Shown: piece by piece, positions 37,123 through 46,591 of the stretch | Layout of the letters: every line of letters starts with the position of its first letter | How positions within the stretch are numbered: position 1 is the stretch's first letter | NCBI GenBank assembly: GCA_024998685.1 | Contig: JACOEH010000006.1 | Coordinates: 58,403 to 122,402 of the forward strand | Length of the DNA: 64,000 nucleotides | From: Nitrospira sp. | GTDB lineage: Bacteria; Nitrospirota; Nitrospiria; Nitrospirales; Nitrospiraceae | Reading direction: 5' to 3' | Position numbers and translations under genes: made by a program | Notes under the pieces: model-generated | What the model was told of the DNA's origin: nothing | The model's database searches: none | What the model saw: the letters and a program-made list of their open reading frames with translations, nothing else

Positions 37123-37413
37123 ATGCCAGTGACCTTAATTAACGTGTTCACAGTCCATAAGGGCAAGGAAGAGGAGTTTGTGAAGTGGTGGCAGGACATA
37201 AAAGCCGATATCACCAAGCGACAGGGATTTATCAGCGGAAAGTTTTATCGAAGCCTCAAGCCGGATAGCCGATACAACTTCATTAACGTCGCCGTCTGGG
37301 AAAATGAAGAGCTGTATTGGAAGGCGTTTGAACAGAGCGTCACGCACGAGAAGTTGAAGCAGTTGACCGCTGAAATGACCCCGGCGCTCTATAACGTCGC
37401 TGTCGAGTACTGA
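37123..37413 (+). CDS. antibiotic biosynthesis monooxygenase (ABM) domain protein
   Basis: A 96-residue dimeric alpha+beta barrel (ferredoxin-like) protein: LINVFTVHKGKEEEFVKWW, GFISGKFYRSLKPDSRYNF and VAVWENEELYWKAFEQS are the three characteristic blocks. Members act as cofactor-free oxygenases on quinol-like substrates or as heme-degrading enzymes; many small stand-alone ones have unknown roles. TAGGAGGTG precedes the start. Cytosolic. Confidence 0.85.
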   Translation: MPVTLINVFTVHKGKEEEFVKWWQDIKADITKRQGFISGKFYRSLKPDSRYNFINVAVWENEELYWKAFEQSVTHEKLKQLTAEMTPALYNVAVEY

Positions 37414-37493
37414 TGCTGTTTGCCGGACGCTTGAATCATGCGATGAGTCGAATTCGACGCATCTCGGCCGGCATGGCGCAGGGTTGAGAGATT

Positions 37494-37697
37494 ATGACAC
37501 CAGACCATAGCCCAACCGACCGGACCGTGTCCGGCACCCAGCCGCCGGCGGAGACCAGCGAGTCGGACATTTATCGTCATGAGCCGTCCGGAATTATGGA
37601 GCGAAGCGGCAACATCCCACTCTGGCTCCAGCTTGTCGTGTTCGCACTACTTGTCTGGGGCCTGTATTACGCGTGGCGTTATTGGAATTCGTATTGA
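37494..37697 (+). CDS. small single-TM protein next to the cytochrome genes
   Basis: A 67-residue protein: polar N-terminus (SDIYRHEPSGIMERSGNIP) then one transmembrane helix (LWLQLVVFALLVWGLYYAWR). The RxGNIPLWLQ-TM layout resembles the N-terminal anchor of CcoP or a small cbb3-oxidase subunit, and the next gene encodes a small cytochrome c, so it is probably an oxidase accessory subunit (inference). The start lacks a strong ribosome site. Confidence 0.6.
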   Translation: MTPDHSPTDRTVSGTQPPAETSESDIYRHEPSGIMERSGNIPLWLQLVVFALLVWGLYYAWRYWNSY

Positions 37698-37734
37698 GCG
37701 ATCAACCAACATTCTAATTACTGATAAGGAGGAC

Positions 37735-38100
37735 ATGATGAGTCATATATCTCGAACTGCGGTCGTGCTGGGTTGTGTGTTGGCAGCATCAGCGTGGTGT
37801 TTGACGGCGCAGGGGGTTTCCGCTGCCGAAGGCGATGCCGCGAAGGGAAAATCCATCTATCAATCTAAATGCGTGACCTGTCATGGGCCGGAGGGCAAAG
37901 GCGATGGGCCGGTCGGGAAGGCGCTGAAGCCCCCGGCCGGAGATTTTTCCAACGCCGAAAGCAAGAAAAAATCCGCCGACGAATTGCGCGCCATCATCGA
38001 GAACGGTAAACCGAAGACGTCCATGGCCGCCTGGGGGAAACAGCTCAAAGAGACGGAGATTCAAGACGTGTTGGCCTATGTGTTGACGCTCAGGAAATAG
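37735..38100 (+). CDS. monoheme c-type cytochrome, periplasmic
   Basis: A 121-residue protein with a signal peptide (VLGCVLAASAWCLTAQGVSAA) and a class I cytochrome c domain: YQSKCVTCHGPEGKGDGPVG with axial Met in KTSMAAWGK and a C-terminal helix DVLAYVLTL. Start at 37735 or 37738 (ATGATG, with TAAGGAGG upstream). It lies 37 bp after the small TM protein and likely feeds electrons to the nearby cbb3-type oxidase, or once did. Confidence 0.87.
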   Translation: MMSHISRTAVVLGCVLAASAWCLTAQGVSAAEGDAAKGKSIYQSKCVTCHGPEGKGDGPVGKALKPPAGDFSNAESKKKSADELRAIIENGKPKTSMAAWGKQLKETEIQDVLAYVLTLRK

Positions 38101-38153
38101 CAGAGTGCCATTATGCGATGGACGCGTATTGTCGTGATGAAGGAGAACAGGCC

Positions 38154-38720
38154 ATGGCAGATGAAGTGAAGATGCTGGGTATGGCTGGCAGTCTCAGAAG
38201 ACAGTCTTATAACCGGGCGGCGTTGCGGGCTGCGGTCAAACTCGTTCCCTCCGGCATCACGCTCAAAACCTTTGATCTCGACGGCATTCCCCCGTTCAAT
38301 CAGGATCACGAGAGAGAGCCGCCTAATCCGGTGCGGGAGTTTAAGGCCGCTATCGTGCAAGCTGATGCGATTCTGATCGTGACACCGGAATATAACTACT
38401 CAGTCCCCGGTGTGTTGAAAAATGCGATTGACTGGGCGTCGCGGCCCTATGGCGCAAGCGCCTGGAACGGGAAGCCGGTGGGTATCATGGGCGCCTCGGT
38501 CGGAATGCTCGGCACCGCCCGCGCGCAATATCACCTGCGTCAGATGTTCGTCTTTCTCAATATGTTTCCGCTGAACCAGCCGGAAGTGATGATCGCCAAT
38601 GCGGACGAAAAGTTCGATGTGGACGGAAATTTGAAAGACGAAAAAACGGCTCAAAAAATCAGAGAATTACTGGAGGCCCTTGCCGACTGGACGAGGAAAC
38701 TCAAGAAGGCACATGCCTGA
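38154..38720 (+). CDS. NADPH-dependent FMN reductase family protein (copy 3)
   Basis: A 188-residue ChrR/YieF-like reductase: MAGSLRRQSYNRAAL (FMN phosphate loop), VTPEYNYSVPGVLKNAIDWA (canonical), and GIMGASVGMLGTARAQYHLR. ATG at 38154 (AAGGAGAACAGG upstream) is favoured over an in-frame ATG at 38118. The C-terminal block KFDVDGNLKDEKTAQKIREL is the counterpart of the stranded tail at 48294. Reduces quinones, chromate or azo compounds in two-electron steps. Confidence 0.9.
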   Translation: MADEVKMLGMAGSLRRQSYNRAALRAAVKLVPSGITLKTFDLDGIPPFNQDHEREPPNPVREFKAAIVQADAILIVTPEYNYSVPGVLKNAIDWASRPYGASAWNGKPVGIMGASVGMLGTARAQYHLRQMFVFLNMFPLNQPEVMIANADEKFDVDGNLKDEKTAQKIRELLEALADWTRKLKKAHA

Positions 38721-38822
38721 GCGACAAGAGAGTCGGCGGGTTTGCTGCAAGACAGCATTGGAGAGGCGTCGATGTGGCTCGCGTGAAACAGCCTAGAGAC
38801 GCAGGTTGAACGAGGAGGTTCT

Positions 38823-39155
38823 ATGAAAATAGGACGGATGGAATTCACGATGCTCGTGTCAGGACTCATCCTGATGGCAAGCCACACGGGCGCGCTGGGA
38901 GCCGACCAAAGAGAGGTCACGCAGGGAGGATTCGCCTGGCAAGATGGAGCGGAGGTCTATACGAAGGTGTGCGCGCTCTGTCACGACACGAAAGTAGGTC
39001 CCATCCTTCGCGGCCGCGATCTCGATCCTCTCTACATCAAGCTTATAGTGCGGAACGGTAGCCGGGCCATGCCTGCGTTTCGCGCGGCTGAGATCGATGA
39101 CCAGTTATTGGAAAAACTCGCTGAGTACGTGTCGAAAACCGGCAGTGACAAGTAG
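38823..39155 (+). CDS. pchC: cytochrome c subunit of a p-cresol methylhydroxylase-like flavocytochrome
   Basis: A 110-residue secreted cytochrome: signal peptide ending ASHTGALGA, heme motif VYTKVCALCHDTKVGPILRG, axial Met in NGSRAMPAFR. Small size, the GPxLRGR sequence after the heme and the location two genes before a VAO/PCMH-type flavoprotein (40069) match the PchC subunit, which takes electrons from the flavin and passes them to periplasmic carriers. Ribosome site GAGGAGG. Assigned from context; the cytochrome alone is not diagnostic. Confidence 0.75.
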   Translation: MKIGRMEFTMLVSGLILMASHTGALGADQREVTQGGFAWQDGAEVYTKVCALCHDTKVGPILRGRDLDPLYIKLIVRNGSRAMPAFRAAEIDDQLLEKLAEYVSKTGSDK

Positions 39156-39169
39156 GGAGGGCATACTCC

Positions 39170-40051
39170 ATGGAGGTTGATCGCCGCAGTTTGATGAAGG
39201 GCGTGTTGGCAGGCGGGGCGTTTCTGGCACTGGGGGTTCCGTCATGGGCGTTCGCGGACCGGTCTCCTCAAAAGTCCAAACAGTGCGTGCTGTTGTTGGG
39301 AGGCACAAGTGCGGACGGCCTGTTCAAGAGCGGTGCACGAGCAGCCTGCGCCGATATGGCATACGAAGGTTTGCGAACCGTGCAGCTGAAGGAAGGAGTA
39401 CTGACCGGCACCGACACGATCACCGGCTTGCTGAATCAGTCTCGAGGTGCAAGGTGGATCACCGTCCTGGACGATGCCGGCGCGGTGATCTTTCTGGAGC
39501 TGGCCAGGTCGGTGGGGGTGCGGATGCTCTCCATGGGCGTGCATGCTTGTTCGACCGACGGGCCCTCGTATATCCGACATGATCTGACCTCGACCTCGCA
39601 AGATCACAGCGTGGGAGGACTACTGGCCTCGCATGTCCTTCAACAATCGGAAGACTTTTGTATCACGGAACATTTTCTCCGGGAACCGCCGGCGGAAGAA
39701 CGTGCTCTTACGAGTTGGGGAGCGCCGGGATTTTCCTCGCACCGGTCAGCCGGGCCGGATCCGATCCACGTGCATTGTTCAGGCTGCTCTCTCCCGGACG
39801 GGCGACGGCTACTTGGACTGGAAGCAACCGAGGGATGGATTCCTATTCCACCACAAGTGTGCACTAGGGAATCCGTCACCTGGCGGTCCGAGAATTGGGT
39901 GGTATCCGTGGGCTATGCGATCACCGCCTCCGCCCTGGGAGTCGATACCGTTCCAGAATCATGCGCGAGCCGCGCGTTCGCGCATCAGTCAAGAAATGGA
40001 AGAAGGGCGCAGCGAGCGGAACGATTCGTCTCATTCGTCATGGATATCTAA
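39170..40051 (+). CDS. Tat-exported protein of unknown function between pchC and pchF
   Basis: A 293-codon frame starting 15 bp after pchC. The N-terminus MEVDRRSLMKGVLAGGAFLA with LGVPSWAFA is a twin-arginine signal (RRSLMKG). The next 150 residues look like a coherent alpha/beta fold (CVLLLGGTSADGLF, ITVLDDAGAVIFLELARSVG). From about residue 165 the composition turns Arg/Ser/Pro-rich and alternative frames of similar length overlap it, so a frame change near 39650 is possible. Position between the two flavocytochrome subunits suggests a role in flavin assembly or substrate handling. No family recognised. Confidence 0.55.
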   Translation: MEVDRRSLMKGVLAGGAFLALGVPSWAFADRSPQKSKQCVLLLGGTSADGLFKSGARAACADMAYEGLRTVQLKEGVLTGTDTITGLLNQSRGARWITVLDDAGAVIFLELARSVGVRMLSMGVHACSTDGPSYIRHDLTSTSQDHSVGGLLASHVLQQSEDFCITEHFLREPPAEERALTSWGAPGFSSHRSAGPDPIHVHCSGCSLPDGRRLLGLEATEGWIPIPPQVCTRESVTWRSENWVVSVGYAITASALGVDTVPESCASRAFAHQSRNGRRAQRAERFVSFVMDI

Positions 40052-40068
40052 AGCCGGGAGGACAAGGA

Positions 40069-41613
40069 ATGGCCAGTAAATATATCGCGCTGCCGAAAGG
40101 TGTTTCTGAAAAATCCTTCGATGCCGCAGTGAAGGAATTTCGCCGGGTCTTGGGCGAGGCACATGTGCTCGTGAAAGCCGAACAGCTTGCGCCCTATACC
40201 AAAACGATGATGCCGGTGCCGGACGCGGATCACACAGCCTCTGCCGCAATCATGGCGACGACCGTCGAGCAGATTCAGAAGATCGTGGGCATCTGCAACA
40301 AGTACAAGGTCCCGATTTGGACGATCTCGACGGGCAAGAATCTGGGCTACGGATCGGCGGCTCCGGCGGAACGTGGTCAGGTCGTGCTCGACCTGCATCG
40401 CATGAACCGAATTCTGGAGGTCGATGGCGACCTCTGCTATGCCCTCGTCGAACCGGGCGTCACCTATCGCCAGCTATATGACTATTTCCAGGAACACAAG
40501 CTGCCCTTGTGGCTATCCGTCCCGGCGCCTTCCGCCATTGCCGGTCCGACCGGCAATACGATGGACCGCGGCGTCGGCTACACGCCCTATGGAGAACATT
40601 TTTTGAACGCCTGCGGCATGGAAGTGGTCCTGGCTAACGGCGAAATCTTGCGCACCGCCATGGGGGGCCTGTCAAAATCCAATACCTGGCAGTGCTTCAA
40701 GTGGGGATACGGTCCCTATTTGGACGGCATTTTCACTCAGTCCAATTACGGCATCGTCACGAAGTTCGGTTTTTGGCTCCAGCCGGCGCCGCCCGTCTGC
40801 AAGCCGTTTCAGATTCAATATCAGAACGAAGCAGACGTTGAAGAGATCGTTGAGATTATGCGGCCTCTTCGCATCAGCGGCGTGATTCCCAATTCCGGTG
40901 TGATCGCGCACGCCCTCTACGAAGCCGCGTTGAAAGCCAAGCGGAGCGACTATGTGAAAGGACCCGGTTCGATTTCGGATGACGCCGTGCGCCAACTCGT
41001 CAGCGACCATAAGATGGGAATCTGGAACGTCTACGCAGCCCTGTACGGCACGAAGGAGCAGGTGGACGTCAATTGGAAGATCGTGACCGACGCCTTCGGG
41101 AAATCCGGGAAAGCCAAGTTTCTCACGGAAGAGGACGTTGGGGATGATCCTCAATTCGGCTATCGGGCCGTCCTGATGCGAGGCGGGATGGACATGCGGG
41201 AATTCAGTCTCTACAACTGGCGCGGCGGCGGCGGCTCCTTGTGGTTCGCGCCGGTCTCGCAGGCGCGCGGGAGCGAAACGCTCAAGCAGATGAAACTCGC
41301 GAAGCAGATCCTCAGTCGTCATGGACTCGATTACACCGGAGAATTCATCGTCGGCCTGCGGGACATGCACCATATCCTCGACATGGTCTATGACCGGACG
41401 GATCCGGAGATGACCAAGGCTGCCTATCAATGCTTCGATGAATTGATCACCGAGTTCTCGGCTCTGGGCTATGGAAGTTATCGCACAAACACGGCCTTCA
41501 TGAACAAGGTGGCCGAGACCTACGGCCCGGTGCAGCGGTCGATCAATCGTCGATTGAAGAAAGCGTTGGATCCCAACGGCATCCTGGCCCCGGGCAAATC
41601 GGGCATTCGATAG
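40069..41613 (+). CDS. pchF: p-cresol methylhydroxylase-like / vanillyl-alcohol-oxidase family flavoprotein
   Basis: A 514-residue FAD enzyme of the VAO/PCMH family. FAD-binding domain: KVPIWTISTGKNLGYGSAAP with RGQVVLDLHRMNRI, LVEPGVTYRQLYDYFQEH, GNTMDRGVGYTPYGEH; the C-terminal cap domain includes LYNWRGGGGSLWFAPVSQAR and ends RRLKKALDPNGILAPGKSG. Such enzymes oxidise 4-alkylphenols or vanillyl alcohol via a quinone methide, giving the aldehyde. With pchC and the aldehyde dehydrogenase at 42044 a route p-cresol to 4-hydroxybenzoate can be proposed. The exact phenol is not predictable. ATG at 40069 has GGGAGGACAAGGA upstream. Confidence 0.87.
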   Translation: MASKYIALPKGVSEKSFDAAVKEFRRVLGEAHVLVKAEQLAPYTKTMMPVPDADHTASAAIMATTVEQIQKIVGICNKYKVPIWTISTGKNLGYGSAAPAERGQVVLDLHRMNRILEVDGDLCYALVEPGVTYRQLYDYFQEHKLPLWLSVPAPSAIAGPTGNTMDRGVGYTPYGEHFLNACGMEVVLANGEILRTAMGGLSKSNTWQCFKWGYGPYLDGIFTQSNYGIVTKFGFWLQPAPPVCKPFQIQYQNEADVEEIVEIMRPLRISGVIPNSGVIAHALYEAALKAKRSDYVKGPGSISDDAVRQLVSDHKMGIWNVYAALYGTKEQVDVNWKIVTDAFGKSGKAKFLTEEDVGDDPQFGYRAVLMRGGMDMREFSLYNWRGGGGSLWFAPVSQARGSETLKQMKLAKQILSRHGLDYTGEFIVGLRDMHHILDMVYDRTDPEMTKAAYQCFDELITEFSALGYGSYRTNTAFMNKVAETYGPVQRSINRRLKKALDPNGILAPGKSGIR

Positions 41614-41694
41614 CGGGAGCGTTGTTCCGACGGTCGATCCGAGAGATCAAAGCTGTACACGGTTTCCCTTCCCGTCGTGCAGAGACACGAAGGA

Positions 41695-41832
41695 GCCGGC
41701 ATCGGGGAACTCTACCGGCAGGGGCGGTTCCCATTCGACAAGCTGGTGACGTTTTACACTTGGACCCGGATCAACCAGGCGACAACCGGACTAGGGATCA
41801 TCAGAGTCTCGTGGCCATCCATTAGTGTGTAG
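41695..41832 (+). pseudogene. aryl-alcohol (benzyl-alcohol) dehydrogenase, C-terminal relic
   Basis: In this 430-bp gap one frame reads ELYRQGRFPFDKLVTFYTWT followed by RINQA, then diverges and stops at 41830-41832. This block is the C-terminus of XylB-type zinc benzyl-alcohol dehydrogenases. The rest of the gene is missing. Standing between pchF and the aldehyde dehydrogenase, it suggests the locus once also encoded the alcohol dehydrogenase step for a benzylic alcohol. Confidence 0.6.
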
Positions 41833-42043
41833 CGTGGGGCGGACATTTTATGGTCTTTGTCTCCCCCCGAGGAGGCAGTTCGGCGATTGCTGGACGACAA
41901 CAGGCAGGACGATCCGGTTCCTCTACGAGATCAGCCAGGGTGGCCATGCGATGAGATGAAATGAACGGACCGGCCGTTTCAACGGCTTGCGGTCCGGTGC
42001 GGCGAGGTTCAAGGAACAGTCTTTTCACCGGAGGGAATTCATC

Positions 42044-43546
42044 ATGGCGCAGGCGACCGATTTGCACGGACAGTCAGTCGTATCGAATCCGTACGACGGG
42101 TTTGATCGGATGCCGCTGAACGGACAATGGCGTGGGGGACGTAGCGGGCGCGCATCGGAAGATCGCAATCCCTATTCGGATGACATTCTGGTCCGCATTC
42201 CCCTCGCCAATGAACAAGATCTGAATGAAGCCTACCAGGCGGCGGCCGGCGCACAACCGCAATGGGCCGCAACATTACCCGGTGAACGGGCAGCCATTCT
42301 TCGCCGCGCCGCCGACATCATGGAAGCGCGCAAAGAAGAGATCGTCAGTTGGCTCGTCAAAGAAGCGGGAAGCACGCGCCTGAAGGCGAACGTCGAATGG
42401 GATTCCGCTCGCGCCATCACGCTGGAAGCCGCTTCCGCCCCCTACCGGGTCCAAGGCCGTATTCTGCCGAGCGACATTCCCGGCAAGGAGAACCGCGTGT
42501 ATCGCCAACCGGTCGGCGTCGTCGGGGTGATCAGCCCATGGAATTTCCCCATGCATCTGAGTAACCGCTCGCTCGCGCCGGCGTTGGCCGTGGGCAACGC
42601 GGTGGTCATCAAGCCGGCGTCGGACACGCCCGTGACCGGCGGACTGTTGCTGGCCAAGATATTTGAAGAGGCGGGACTTCCTCCCGGAGTCCTCAGCGTG
42701 GTGGTGGGACCTGGGAGCCTGATCGGCGACGCCTTTGTGCTGCATCCCGTCCCGCGGGTGCTCTCGTTTACCGGCTCCACGCCGGTGGGACGACATATCG
42801 CGGAACTGGCGGCCAAAAGCCCGATGCTCAAAAAAGTGGCTCTGGAACTCGGAGGGAACAGTCCTTTCATCATCCTCGACGACGCGGATCTCGACCTAGC
42901 CGTCAATGCCGCCGTCTTCGGCAAATTTCTCCATCAGGGACAGATCTGCATGATCACCAACCGCCTGATCGTGGACGGCAAGATCTACGATCAGTTCGTC
43001 GAGCGCTTCTCGGCCCGCGTGCGCACTCTCAAAGTCGGAGATCCCAACAGTGCGGACACGGCGATCGGGCCGATCATTAATAAGTCGCAGTTTGAAGGGT
43101 TGATGAAACATATCGAAAACGCCCGCTCCGCCGGGGCTCGGCAAACAGCCGGTGGGAATCCCAAAGGACTTTTGCTCCCGCCTCATGTGTTCGCCGATGT
43201 CACGCCTCAGATGCAAATCGCCCAGGACGAAATGTTCGGTCCGGTGGTCTCCGTCATTAAGGTCACGGGCGAAGAAGAAGCCATCCGCGTGGCGAACGAC
43301 ACGGAGTATGGTCTGTCGAGCGCCGTGTTCTCCGGGGATGTCGAGCGGGGTGTTCGGGTGGCCTTGCAAGTCAAGGCCGGCATGACGCACGTGAACGACC
43401 AGCCGGTCAACGACCTGCCGAACTGTCCGTTCGGCGGCGAGAAGAACAGCGGCCTCGGGCGGTTTGGGGGCGACTGGATCATCGAAGAATTCACGACGGA
43501 CCATTGGGTGAGCGTGCAACATCAGCCGCGTCAGTATCCATTCTGA
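42044..43546 (+). CDS. aldehyde dehydrogenase (benzaldehyde/vanillin dehydrogenase-like)
   Basis: A 500-residue NAD(P)-dependent aldehyde dehydrogenase: [20 protein letters not shown] (cofactor), [35 protein letters not shown] (catalytic Glu), [20 protein letters not shown] (catalytic Cys) and the final [20 protein letters not shown]. The QGQICM-type active site is typical of aromatic aldehyde dehydrogenases. Expected to convert the aldehyde from the pchF reaction to the acid. AGGGAATTCATC upstream; start at 42044. Confidence 0.9.
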   Translation: MAQATDLHGQSVVSNPYDGFDRMPLNGQWRGGRSGRASEDRNPYSDDILVRIPLANEQDLNEAYQAAAGAQPQWAATLPGERAAILRRAADIMEARKEEIVSWLVKEAGSTRLKANVEWDSARAITLEAASAPYRVQGRILPSDIPGKENRVYRQPVGVVGVISPWNFPMHLSNRSLAPALAVGNAVVIKPASDTPVTGGLLLAKIFEEAGLPPGVLSVVVGPGSLIGDAFVLHPVPRVLSFTGSTPVGRHIAELAAKSPMLKKVALELGGNSPFIILDDADLDLAVNAAVFGKFLHQGQICMITNRLIVDGKIYDQFVERFSARVRTLKVGDPNSADTAIGPIINKSQFEGLMKHIENARSAGARQTAGGNPKGLLLPPHVFADVTPQMQIAQDEMFGPVVSVIKVTGEEEAIRVANDTEYGLSSAVFSGDVERGVRVALQVKAGMTHVNDQPVNDLPNCPFGGEKNSGLGRFGGDWIIEEFTTDHWVSVQHQPRQYPF

Positions 43547-43585
43547 GAACATGTCTCGGTGACTAGACTGCGGAAGAATACTGAG

Positions 43586-44328
43586 ATGACGACTGAACCC
43601 CTACACGGCATGGACATTCGCCGGGGCCATCAGCGGTTTCACACCCGGATTCCTTGGCTCGACTCCCAATCATAGCTTCAGCTTTTCGGATCACTACGAT
43701 CCACACAATACTCATCACGGGCTTCTCCTGGTGAGCAACGATGACGTGGTGAAACCCAACACGGGTTTCCGCACCCATCCTCATCAAGACATGGAAATTG
43801 TCACCTGGGTACTCGATGGTGAACTGGAGCACAAAGATTCGGAAGGTAATAACGGCATCATTTATCCCGGGCTGGCCCAGCGCATGAGCGCCGGCACGGG
43901 GATCTGGCACTCGGAGATGAACCCGCAGAAGGGCAAAGATGTCCACTTCATCCAGATGTGGGTTCCGCCGGATACGAAGCGCATCAATCCGAGTTATGAA
44001 CAACTGGACATCAACCGAGAGCTGGAGCGAGGAGGATTAGTGCCTATCGCATCAGGGCGTGGTCAGCACGCGGCCATCTCCCTTCAGCAAAAAGACGCCG
44101 TGCTCTGGGGCGGTAGACTCCGGCCTGGCGAGACGGTGCAAGTGCCCGATGCCCCGTACGTGCATCTCTTTGTTGCGAAAGGCGAGGCAACCTTGGAAGG
44201 CGCCCGGTCTGCTCCATAGCGGCGATGCCGTTCGCCTCATCGCAGCCGGAGGTCGGCCTTTGACGGCGGACGCGAACACAGGTGCTGAAGTTCTTATCTG
44301 GGAAACCAACCAAGACCTCGAACCATGA
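43586..44328 (+). pseudogene. pirin family protein, short form (copy 3), two one-base insertions
   Basis: The gene can be read end to end as a short pirin if two extra bases are removed: one near 43670 (WLDSQ then a stop; without the extra base it continues HSFSFSDHYDPHNTHHG) and one near 44206 in a C run (LEGA then a stop at 44217-44219; restored reading GLLHSGDAVRLIAAGG). The middle keeps all metal ligands (THPHQDMEIVTWVLDGELEH, GIWHSEMNPQ). An internal Met at 43731 could give a 162-residue product with the cupin ligands. Close relative of the copies at 6702 and 30312. Confidence 0.82.
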
Positions 44329-44362
44329 AGAAGCGCCGGCCTCTGCCGGCGCGGGCAAGAGC

Positions 44363-45775
44363 GTGAACGAAACCTCACACATCGAAAACGCGGTCCTCGG
44401 AGGCGGTGAGGCGGGTAAATACATCGCATGGGAGCTGGCCCGGCAGGGCCGGCCCGTCGTCGTGATCGAGCGCGCTCTGATCGGAGGCTCGTGTCCGAAC
44501 ATTGCGTGTCTGCCGAGCAAAAACGTAATCCGCAGCGCAAAGGTTGCGGACCTCGCGAGCCGTGGAGCGGCGTATGGCGTACGGATTGAAGGCGCAAGCA
44601 TCGAGATGGAGGGGTGCACCGGCGAAAGCGGAAGATGGTCGACGGCATGATTGAAATCCACCGCACGAAGTTCGCGGTGCCGAATCTCGACTTCCAATTC
44701 GCCGAAGGCCTCCTCGTGGGGCCTCGAACCGTCGAGGCGAGACTCCCCGATGGCGGCCGCAAACGCTTCGTCGCCGAACGCCTGTTCCTGAACCTCGGCA
44801 CCCATGCGACGATCCCGGGTGTTCCGGGTCTGGCCGATACCGATCCGCTGACGCACGTCGGCGCTCTCGAGCTCGGCCGGCTGCCGTCGCACCTGCTCGT
44901 GCTCGGTGGGCGGCTACGTGGGTATGGAGTTCGCGCAAGCATTCCGGCGGTTCGGCAGCAAGGTGACGGTGCTCGAGTACGGGGGGCAGCTTCTAGGCCG
45001 GGAGGATCCCGACGTGGCGGCGGCTGTCCGCACGATCTTCGAGGAGGATGGTATCGAGGTCGTGCTCGGCGCGGATACGCAATTCGCAGAGGGCCGCTCC
45101 GGTGATCGCGTATGTCTCCGCGTCAAGACGCAGGCAGGCGAGCGGACGATCGAAGGGTCGGACATTCTCGTGGCGGCGGGACGCACGCCCAACACGCGCG
45201 ACATCGGCCTGGAGCAGGCAGGGATCGAACTTGACGCGCGTGGCTTCATCAAGGTCGACGATCGCCTGCAGACGAGCGCTCCCGGGGTGTGGGCGATGGG
45301 CGAGTGCGACGGCAGTTCGCAATTCACACACGTTGCGTTCGACGACTTCCGCGTGGTCCGTGACAACCTCGCGGGAAAGGGACGATCGACACAGGATCGG
45401 CTCGTTCCCTATTGCATCTTCATCGATCCTGAGCTCGCGCGCGTCGGACTCGACGAAACCACAGCCGAGCGGCAACAGATCGAGGTACGGGTTGCCAGGC
45501 TGCCGATGAGCAACGTGCTGCGGGCGCGTGCGCTGGGGGAGACCCGCGGCTTCATGAAGATGCTCTTGGACGCGAGCAGCGACCGTATTCTCGGCTTCAC
45601 GATGCTCGGCGTCGACGCGGGCGAAGTGGTCGCAGTCGTTCAGACCGCGATGCTCGGCGGTCTGCCCTACACGATCCTTCGAGATGCGATCCTTACGCAC
45701 CCGACGATGGCCGAAGGCTTGAACGTTTTGCTCGCGACAGTCCCTCTTGACTCGGGCACAAGGCCGGACACCTGA
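44363..45775 (+). pseudogene. FAD-dependent disulfide oxidoreductase (mercuric-reductase-like), two frame changes
   Basis: Three consecutive frames make one class I pyridine-nucleotide-disulfide oxidoreductase of about 470 residues. FAD motif AVLGGGEAGKYIAWELARQG, redox-active pair GGSCPNIACLPSKN, NAD-binding LGGxYVGMEFAQAFRRFGSK, ILVAAGRTPNTRDIG, GVWAMGECDG, and the dimerisation domain. A G is missing in GAGGGGTGCACC (near 44613) and one is extra in GGTGGGCGGC (near 44910). The C-terminal part ends LTHPTMAEGLNVLL, typical of the MerA/Lpd family; no C-terminal Cys pair, so not true MerA. Codon use is very GC-rich, suggesting recent acquisition. Confidence 0.8.
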
Positions 45776-45860
45776 TCGATCAAGGAAGGCGAACAACGAG
45801 AAAGGCATCACGAGCCGATCGTCAGCATCGGGTCGTGACCATCGCGACCGAGGAGATAAA

Positions 45861-45938
45861 GTGAAAGCCGAGGCCGAGGCCTTACAAGTCGCCAACGACA
45901 CCGATGCGGGACTGACTGGGGCCGTCATCACGCGGTAG
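45861..45938 (+). pseudogene. aldehyde dehydrogenase, short C-terminal relic
   Basis: About 25 codons read VKAEAEALQVANDTDAGLTG then AVITR and a stop, matching the ALDH block [19 protein letters not shown] of the intact enzyme at 42044. AGGAGATAAA precedes the first codon (GTG). Too short to function; it is a stranded piece of a second aldehyde dehydrogenase. Confidence 0.5.
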
Positions 45939-46040
45939 TGGGTCAGTTTCAATTGGTCAGATAAACTTAAGCAGAATGGGCTAGGTACTTTCCTAGTTTG
46001 ATCCCATTCTTCCATCATTCGCAAGGCAGGCTCCCGGCAG

Positions 46041-46457
46041 GCATTTCGGAAAGTGGACTTCGACTACCCACTTGCGATCGCCCGCATCGCGCTGACGCAG
46101 GGGACGCGCCATTTCCTGTTGGTGAGCGCGGTGGGCGCGAACGCCGGCTCGCGATGGTTCTACAACCGGGTGAAGGGCGAACTGGAAGCAGCGATTCTCG
46201 CGCTCCCATTCAGAAGCCATACCATTGTTCGGCCGTCGCTGCTTCTCGGGACGCGCGCGGAGTTCCGGCTTGGCGAGAAGATCGCAGAATGGCTCGCGTT
46301 CCTGATGCCGGAGACGTACAAGCCGGTGTCTGCAACGGCGGTCGCTGAAGCGCTGGTGGCTTCGGCGCGAGAAGATCGAGCCGGGAAGCGGATCATCGAG
46401 TCGGCTGAAATCCGAGCCTTCGCCGGCCGACGCAGTCATCCCGGCCCGGTCTCATAG
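46041..46457 (+). pseudogene. NAD(P)-dependent epimerase/oxidoreductase, 5'-truncated
   Basis: The frame reads AFRKVDFDYPLAIARIALTQ, then HFLLVSAVGANAGSRWFYNR with the conserved Tyr-x3-Lys (YNRVKGELEAAI), HTIVRPSLLLG and PVSATAVAEALVASA. This is the C-terminal two thirds of an atypical SDR of the HTATIP2/YwnB type; the N-terminal nucleotide-binding motif is missing. It directly follows the ALDH relic. Confidence 0.7.
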
Positions 46458-46591
46458 GGGTGAACATGTAGGTCACATAACGTTACTTTCACGATGGATG
46501 GCGGCGCTTGAAGTCGACTGATCACCGAGGAGTTGAGGGAGGCTCCCATGGGGCACATGAGATTTGACCTCGCAAGATACAGGAGAGAACA

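Noticed and set aside
40672..41430. 252-codon open frame on the minus strand
   Set aside because: Antisense to pchF with no recognisable domain.
44363..45775. True mercuric reductase (merA)
   Set aside because: The CPNIAC pair fits the superfamily, but the C-terminal Cys pair and N-terminal metal-binding domain of MerA are absent and no mer genes are nearby.
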